From Arthrobacter sp. APC 3897 (GTDB lineage: Bacteria; Actinomycetota; Actinomycetes; Actinomycetales; Micrococcaceae): a stretch of 64,000 nt of DNA. The notes under the pieces were generated by a model that worked only from the letters and a program-made list of their open reading frames with translations, was not told where the DNA came from and ran no database searches. Both the position numbers and the translations under genes were made by a program. The number at the start of each line of letters is the position of its first letter. Positions within the stretch are counted from its first letter, which is position 1. The stretch is taken from the NCBI RefSeq assembly GCF_030407495.1, contig NZ_JASDDG010000004.1:81903-145902 (forward strand). Reading direction: 5' to 3'. Shown one piece after another: positions 59,186 through 64,000 of the stretch.

Positions 59186-60034
59186 TCAGATCAGTTTGGA
59201 GGCGGCCAGGAAGTCCACCAGCGCTACCCCGGCGTTGCCGTCGTCGGTGATGATGGTTCCGGCTGAACGCGGCGGACGGGGCGCGGAGGCAGCTACTGAG
59301 GTCCAGGAACCGGCCACACCGGTGTGCTCCGGTTCGATGCCCAAATCCTGGAGGGAGAGAACTGTGATGGTCTTTTTCTTGGCGGCCATGATGCCCTTGA
59401 AGTTGGGGTACCGCGGCTCGTTGGCCTGATCAGTGACTGATACCAGTGCCGGCAGCGGCGCTTCGAGCGTCTCGGAAAATGAATCGCCGTCCCTGCGGGC
59501 ACGGACCGTAGCAGCGCCGTCAACATCCAGCACGTTAATCTCGGCGGCGAAGGTAATCTGGGCCAGCTGGAGCCGCTCCGCCAGCTGCGCCGGGACCAGG
59601 GACGTTTCTCCGTCCGTGGACGCCATGCCCGTCAGTACCAGGTCCGGCATCGCCGGGGCACCCGGCGTGCCTGCCGCGTGCTGCACGGCAGCGGCAAGCA
59701 CCAGCGACGTTGCTGCCGCATCGGAACCGGCCAGTGCGGCGTCGTTCACGTGGACGCCCTGATAGGCACCCATCTGCAGGGATTTTTTCACGGCATTAAC
59801 CGCGGCATCCGGGCCCATGGTCAGCGCGGTCACCATGTTCCCGGCCGCCTGGCCCCCGCGTGCCTCGGCCAGCTGCAGCGCCGTTTCCAGGGCATACTCG
59901 TCCAACTCGGAGAGGATGCTCTCGGAGCGGTCGAGCGTGTGGGCGGGACCGGAAAGGTGCCGGTCAAACTGGGCATCGGGCACGTGCTTTACCAGGACAA
60001 CAATGTTCAGCGGCCTGTCGGCTGATTCCTGCAT
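59186..60034 (-). CDS. etfB: Electron transfer flavoprotein, beta subunit
   Basis: 282 residues, starting NIVVLVKHVPDAQFDRHLS. ELDEYALETALQLAEARGG and VLTGMASTDGETSLVPAQLA are ETF-beta signatures; the latter contributes to AMP and FAD contacts. FKGIMAAKKKTITVLSLQDL near the C-terminus is the recognition-loop-distal part. It is first in the etfB / etfA / PIG-L unit. Confidence 0.95.
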   Translation of the reverse strand: MQESADRPLNIVVLVKHVPDAQFDRHLSGPAHTLDRSESILSELDEYALETALQLAEARGGQAAGNMVTALTMGPDAAVNAVKKSLQMGAYQGVHVNDAALAGSDAAATSLVLAAAVQHAAGTPGAPAMPDLVLTGMASTDGETSLVPAQLAERLQLAQITFAAEINVLDVDGAATVRARRDGDSFSETLEAPLPALVSVTDQANEPRYPNFKGIMAAKKKTITVLSLQDLGIEPEHTGVAGSWTSVAASAPRPPRSAGTIITDDGNAGVALVDFLAASKLI

Positions 60035-60159
60035 GCGGAACCTTTCTGCGTGGGAGATCCTTCCGGGGCTGGCTTTGCCGGGTCCGGGACCAGCCGCCGG
60101 GGCGGCAAACTTAAGCTAATCACACTGCGGGGCAGCCCCGTGCCCGGCACCGGACACGG

Positions 60160-60194
60160 ACGGACCCGCCCTTCTCCAAGAAGAGCGGGTCCGT
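60160..60194 (-). terminator. Terminator-like hairpin after the HtrA gene
   Basis: ACGGACCCGC (60160-60169) pairs with GCGGGTCCGT (60185-60194), and CTTCT (60171-60175) with AGAAG (60179-60183) around CCA, with one mismatch. It begins 12 bases after the htrA stop on the minus strand. No T-run follows, so termination efficiency is uncertain. Confidence 0.65.
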
Positions 60195-60205
60195 GGTGCA
60201 TGGTG

Positions 60206-61777
60206 TTACTGATCCGCGGAGTCGCCGAGCGTCACATCCGTGCTGTCGGCGCGGCCGCCGCTGGTGTAGTCGATGGTGACCTTGGAGTCCGCTGCCTGCA
60301 TCCGAATGGCAGCGGTCAGGGACTGGGCATCGGTGACCGGAATGCCGTTCACCGCCGTGATGACGTCTCCCTTTTTCAGTCCTGCCCGGGCGGCAGGGGT
60401 TCCGCTGGCCGGGTTCTCGGCCACCTCGGCACCAACGGTAAAGGCCGAGGAGCTGGAGGCCACTGCCGGAGTGACCGATACGCCCAGGAACCCGTGGGTC
60501 GCTGAACCGTTGTCGATGATCTCGTTGGCCACCCGTTCGGCGTAGCTCATCGGCACAGCAAAACCGACGCCGATGCTTCCGCTGTCCTCGCTGGCCGAGG
60601 CAATGGCCACATTGACTCCGATAACGTCGCCGTCAGTGTTGACCAGTGCCCCGCCGGAATTTCCGTGGTTGATGGCTGCATCCGTCTGGATGACGTCCAG
60701 ATAAATGGAGCCCTGAGCCGTACTCTGGCTTTGGCTGGAACCGTCCGGCGGAGCAAAACGGAATCCGTTGCCGTCATTCTCCTGGCCCGTCCCACCGTCG
60801 GTGGGGGATTCCGGGGCCGCTGAAGACTGCACGCTGATGGTGCGGTTCAGCGTGGACACGATGCCGTCCGTTACGGTGCCCGCGAGTCCCAGTGGAGCAC
60901 CGATGGCGATGACCGTGTCCCCTACGTTGAGATCGTCGGAATTGCCCAGGTCCGCCGGGGTCAGGTCGGAGGCGTCCACTTTAATAACAGCCAGGTCGGA
61001 CACCGGGTCGGTTCCCACCACTGTGGCGGAGAAGACCCTGCCGTCATGGGTCTGGACTTCCACGGACGGCGAGGAGGCAGTCCCGCCGAGGGTGACGACG
61101 TGCGTGTTGGTCAGGATATGGCCATCATCGTCCAGGATGATCCCGGAGCCGGTGCCGGAACTGCCGCTGGCGGAGACATCGATGGTGACAACGCTCGGGG
61201 AGGCTTTCACGGCGGCCGCAGTCACCGCATTGACGCTGTCATCGTTATTCACCACGACAGTCTGTGCCTGGCCCGTGCTTTGGGGCGAGGAATCGTTGTC
61301 CATCAGTGCATCGGCTCCCACCGCAACACCGCCGCCCAGCAGTCCGGCCAGCACCATGCCTGTGATCAGGGCGCCGGCTCCGTACCTGCGCGGCGACCGA
61401 GCCGGCACCGGCTGATGGGAAGAGCCGTAGGGATCCTGCCCGTAGCCGCCCCCGGAATAACCGCCCGCTGAGCCCGCGCCTCCATTACTGCCGGCACCGT
61501 AGCTGCCGGCACTGTAGCTGCCGGACGCCGACGGCGCGTGGGCAGGGGGCTGCCGGGGCGGCTGCGGCTGGGCATTCCGGGCGGCACCGTCAGCATCTGA
61601 AGCTGCAGCGCCGTATGCGGAAGCGCGCGGCTGCTGGGCCGCGGCATCGGGAAGCTGCTGGGTCTGGTCCCCGCGGGCCTCACCAGCCGCTGCATGCTCG
61701 GAGGAAGCAGGCGGGGCAGGCGGACGGGGAGGAAGCGGACGCTGCGGACCCTCGGTGCCCCCATATTGCTCAGACAT
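60206..61777 (-). CDS. Membrane-anchored HtrA/DegP-type serine protease with PDZ domain
   Basis: 523 residues. A long, low-complexity cytoplasmic N-terminus rich in Pro, Ala, Ser and Gly (1-130) precedes one membrane helix (135-157). The trypsin-like domain outside has the triad H226 (ILTNTHVVTLGG), D261 (SDLAVIKVD) and S374 (NHGNSGGALVNTDG). A C-terminal PDZ domain (about 425-515: GLKKGDVITAVNGIPVTDAQ) binds substrate. It is a quality-control protease of the cell envelope. The ATG at 61777 opens MSEQYGG; the reading frame continues upstream without a ribosome site. Direct repeats at 61867-61899 sit in its promoter region. Confidence 0.93.
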   Translation of the reverse strand: MSEQYGGTEGPQRPLPPRPPAPPASSEHAAAGEARGDQTQQLPDAAAQQPRASAYGAAASDADGAARNAQPQPPRQPPAHAPSASGSYSAGSYGAGSNGGAGSAGGYSGGGYGQDPYGSSHQPVPARSPRRYGAGALITGMVLAGLLGGGVAVGADALMDNDSSPQSTGQAQTVVVNNDDSVNAVTAAAVKASPSVVTIDVSASGSSGTGSGIILDDDGHILTNTHVVTLGGTASSPSVEVQTHDGRVFSATVVGTDPVSDLAVIKVDASDLTPADLGNSDDLNVGDTVIAIGAPLGLAGTVTDGIVSTLNRTISVQSSAAPESPTDGGTGQENDGNGFRFAPPDGSSQSQSTAQGSIYLDVIQTDAAINHGNSGGALVNTDGDVIGVNVAIASASEDSGSIGVGFAVPMSYAERVANEIIDNGSATHGFLGVSVTPAVASSSSAFTVGAEVAENPASGTPAARAGLKKGDVITAVNGIPVTDAQSLTAAIRMQAADSKVTIDYTSGGRADSTDVTLGDSADQ

Positions 61778-61866
61778 GTGCTGTCCTTTCCAAATCATGT
61801 GCCGGTGCCGTGGAAGTGTGTGAGGCTTCCTCAACTATGACAGTACTTTCTGTGACGATTGATGGA

Positions 61867-61899
61867 GGTTCCTGAACGGTTCCTGAAAACTTCCCGAAA
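61867..61899. repeat. Three 11-bp-spaced TTCCTGAA-type direct repeats
   Basis: GGTTCCTGAAC (61867), GGTTCCTGAAA (61878) and ACTTCCCGAAA (61889) follow each other with an 11-bp period. They lie 90 bp upstream of the HtrA gene and 145 bp upstream of the divergent TPM gene. Head-to-tail half-sites at 11 bp are the usual operator form for OmpR/PhoB-family response regulators. Confidence 0.75.
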
Positions 61900-62043
61900 G
61901 ACATACAGCCTTCTCCATGGTGGACTCGATATATTGGCGAACCATAGAATCGAACCAGGAATCGGCCTTCCTCCGCGGAGGGAACCGAATCCGGCGGAAC
62001 GAAGCGCAGATGCCACGCACCACACAATCCTGAGGACAAATTT

Positions 62044-64000
62044 ATGCGGTTGAAGACCATGCGGCTAGCTGCCGTGCTCGGTTTGAGTGTCTCGGCGCTT
62101 CTGGTTCCGGCTGCAGCCGCGTCCGCGGTCCCGCCGGTCACCATCCCGCCCGGACAGTTCCTGGTCGACGACGCCGGCGTTCTGGGCTCGGACGCCGGCG
62201 AGGTCCGCTCAGCCATTTCCGAAGTGCGGGAAAACAGCCGCTACACCCTTTTTGTCGTGTACGTGGATGAGTTCACGAACCCCTCAGACCCGGCTGCCTG
62301 GGGAGACCAGGTTGTCGAGCAGAAGGGCATGAACTCCCAGGACGTGCTGCTGAGCATTGCCACGGAAAGCCGGCAGATCAACGTCTCGGTCTCCGATAAC
62401 AGCCCGCTGACCCGGGAGCAGGGCGACGCCGTAATTGATGCAGCAGCCGATCCGCTGGTTGGCAAGGAGAGCTTCACCTCCGAGGACTGGGCCGCAGCAG
62501 CCGTCAGCGCCGCGGACACGCTCGAATCGGGCCGTACCGGCTCTTCCACCGGCTCGTCAGCGTCCTCGGGCGCAAGCCTTGCTCCGGTCATTCTTATCGG
62601 CGGAATTATTCTGCTGGGCGGCGGAGCTGCCTTCCTCTTCGTCCGCAGCAAGCGCAAGGGTGCCCTCCCTGCCGGGCCGCGCAGGTCAGAACCGCAGGAG
62701 CCGGCGGATCCGCTGGACCAAATGAGTGTGGAAGACCTGCGCAAGCGCGCCGGCAGCCTCCTGATAGCCGCCGACGACGCCATCAAGTCCAGCGAGCAGG
62801 AATTGGCCTTCGCCATGGCTTCCTACGGGGACGACGCCGTCAAGACCTTCACCGAGGATCTCGCAGCAGCCAAAAACCACATGAGCGAGTCCTTCAAGAT
62901 GCAGCAGCAGCTGGATGACCATATTCCGGATACTGAAGCGCAGCAGCGGACCTGGCTCAAGGACATCATCCGCCGCTGCCAAGCCGTGAATGAGTCCCTC
63001 CAGGCGCACAAGGAAGACTTTGATGCGCTCCGCGAGCTGGAGAAAAATGCTCCTGCTGCCCTGAGCGCGGCTCGAAGCACCGCCCAGTCGGCCGGCGGAC
63101 GCCTGGATGCGGCAGAGGCCTCCCTCAGCGGACTGCGCCAGCGTTATGCCGATTCCGCCCTGACCCAGATCGCGGACAACATCGAACAGGCACGCCAGCG
63201 GCTAGAGTTTGTCGACAGCGCCGAAGAAACGGCCCAGGCTAAGCTCGACGAAGGTGACACGGCCTCCGCCGTCGTCGCCGTCCGCGCGGCAGAAGAAAGC
63301 GTGCACCAGGCGAACGTCCTGCTGGACGCCATTGAGAAGACCGGACGCGAACTCGACGCAGCGCGCAGCGAGTTGCAGCGTGCCGTTGCGGATGCCCGGC
63401 AGGATCTGGCCCAGGCCAGGGCCTTCTCGGCCAACGGCGCCAATGCCGGGCTGGCTGGACCGATGGCCGGTGTGGAGGCTGCTCTGACTGCCATTGAGCG
63501 CGAGTCATCGGCGCGGAACAATCCCGTGGATCTGCTGCGCCGCCTGGAAACAGCCAACTCCCAGCTCGACAGTGCACTGGAAGGCATCCGGGACCGGCAG
63601 GAACAGGAACGCCGGGCACGGGATGCGCTTCAGCACGCCGTGATGTCCGCCCAGGCGCAAATCTCCGGTACCTCTGATTACATCCGCGCCCGGCGCGGCG
63701 GTGTGGGCAGTGAGGCCCGCACCCGGCTGGCCGAGGCTGAACGCAACCTCCAGCAGGCCATTGCCCTGCAGTCCTCGGATCCGGTCAGCGCCTTGGCCTA
63801 CGCCCAGCAGGCCAACGCACTGGCGGCACAGGCAGCCGATATGGCTCAGCAGGATGTCGACGGATTCGGCGGCGGCTTTGGCGGCGGGGGCGGCATGTAC
63901 GGTGGACGTGGCGGCGGCTCCGGACTCGGCGGAGCGATCCTGGGCGGTATCCTGATCGACTCCATCCTGCGCGGCGGAGGCGGCGGCTTCGGCGCGCAGG
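62044..64000 (+). CDS. TPM-domain membrane protein, C-terminus beyond the window
   Basis: 652 codons are present and the gene continues to the right. The ATG at 62044 has GAGGA seven bases upstream. A signal peptide (1-28, cut near AAASAVP) precedes a TPM domain (about 35-160, VPPVTIPPGQFLVDDAGVLG), a phosphatase-like fold of thylakoid and bacterial envelope proteins. A membrane helix lies at 180-200. About 390 residues of alanine/glutamine/arginine-rich coiled coil follow, facing the cytoplasm, and a glycine-rich tail begins near 617. Role unknown; it diverges from the HtrA protease gene. Confidence 0.88.
   Translation, partial: MRLKTMRLAAVLGLSVSALLVPAAAASAVPPVTIPPGQFLVDDAGVLGSDAGEVRSAISEVRENSRYTLFVVYVDEFTNPSDPAAWGDQVVEQKGMNSQDVLLSIATESRQINVSVSDNSPLTREQGDAVIDAAADPLVGKESFTSEDWAAAAVSAADTLESGRTGSSTGSSASSGASLAPVILIGGIILLGGGAAFLFVRSKRKGALPAGPRRSEPQEPADPLDQMSVEDLRKRAGSLLIAADDAIKSSEQELAFAMASYGDDAVKTFTEDLAAAKNHMSESFKMQQQLDDHIPDTEAQQRTWLKDIIRRCQAVNESLQAHKEDFDALRELEKNAPAALSAARSTAQSAGGRLDAAEASLSGLRQRYADSALTQIADNIEQARQRLEFVDSAEETAQAKLDEGDTASAVVAVRAAEESVHQANVLLDAIEKTGRELDAARSELQRAVADARQDLAQARAFSANGANAGLAGPMAGVEAALTAIERESSARNNPVDLLRRLETANSQLDSALEGIRDRQEQERRARDALQHAVMSAQAQISGTSDYIRARRGGVGSEARTRLAEAERNLQQAIALQSSDPVSALAYAQQANALAAQAADMAQQDVDGFGGGFGGGGGMYGGRGGGSGLGGAILGGILIDSILRGGGGGFGAQ

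Noticed and set aside
60120..60205. A small RNA gene from the hairpin after htrA.
   Set aside because: The hairpin is explained as the end of the htrA transcript; no separate promoter is seen.

Overview
The window is high-GC chromosomal DNA with the gene content of a non-mycolate actinobacterium, most likely Micrococcaceae (Arthrobacter-like). Supporting markers are a WhiB1-type regulator beside a PdtaS-type kinase, mtrA-mtrB-lpqB-comF-hpf-secA in the order known from Mycobacterium and other Actinobacteria, a 1614-residue NAD-glutamate dehydrogenase, a SigK/RskA pair, and many GTG/TTG starts. I saw no rRNA, tRNA, CRISPR array, insertion sequence or prophage. No gene-free stretch exceeds 300 bases; the longest (about 250-280 bases, at 156-411, 3592-3872, 10678-10930, 18841-19101, 19540-19786 and 41535-41795) are promoter regions.

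Region 1 (about 0.4-18.8 kb) is a cell-surface polysaccharide locus. It holds the whole dTDP-L-rhamnose pathway (rmlA, rmlB and a fused rmlC-rmlD), UDP-galactopyranose mutase and a GlfT2-type galactofuranosyltransferase, a Wzm/Wzt ABC exporter, a separate Wzx-like flippase, two paralogous family-2 glycosyltransferases with GADD/GCDD motifs, a DPM-like glycosyltransferase with its DUF2304 partner, a large DUF6541-type membrane protein, an OafA-type acyltransferase with an SGNH domain, and a secreted VanY-type carboxypeptidase. Together they predict a rhamnose- and galactofuranose-containing, O-acylated wall glycan exported by an ABC transporter, reminiscent of mycobacterial galactan synthesis.

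Region 2 (19-31 kb) holds whiB1 with a structured leader and a CRP-like site, pdtaS, the giant GDH, and a SAF/CpaB-like plus CpaE/Ssd-like pair. The gene expected to follow that pair, a CpaF/TadA ATPase, begins instead at the left edge of the window. Next come a BldC-like small HTH protein, an unrecognised 185-residue protein whose two halves look like tandem Sm-like barrels, and a LysM protein. A 10-bp-phased repeat array lies between the last two.

Region 3 (31-41.5 kb) is the secA / ycaQ-like / hpf / comF / lpqB / mtrB / mtrA block on the minus strand. The secA terminator appears to lie inside the convergent Rv3235-family gene. Region 4 (41.8-48.1 kb) is a tightly coupled plus-strand operon: membrane protein, DUF4129, DUF4350, MoxR ATPase, DUF58, DUF4166. 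Region 5 (48-55 kb) carries a MetE-like protein without zinc ligands, chorismate mutase, mnmA and a cysteine desulfurase on the minus strand, then uridine kinase, a J-domain protein, trmL and a methyltransferase on the plus strand.

Region 6 (55-64 kb) holds sigK-rskA with a putative autoregulatory promoter, a decayed TipA-like MerR pseudogene, a PIG-L deacetylase, etfA/etfB, a membrane-anchored HtrA protease, and a TPM-domain protein cut by the right edge. Functions come from recognising motifs by eye; no database search was possible.
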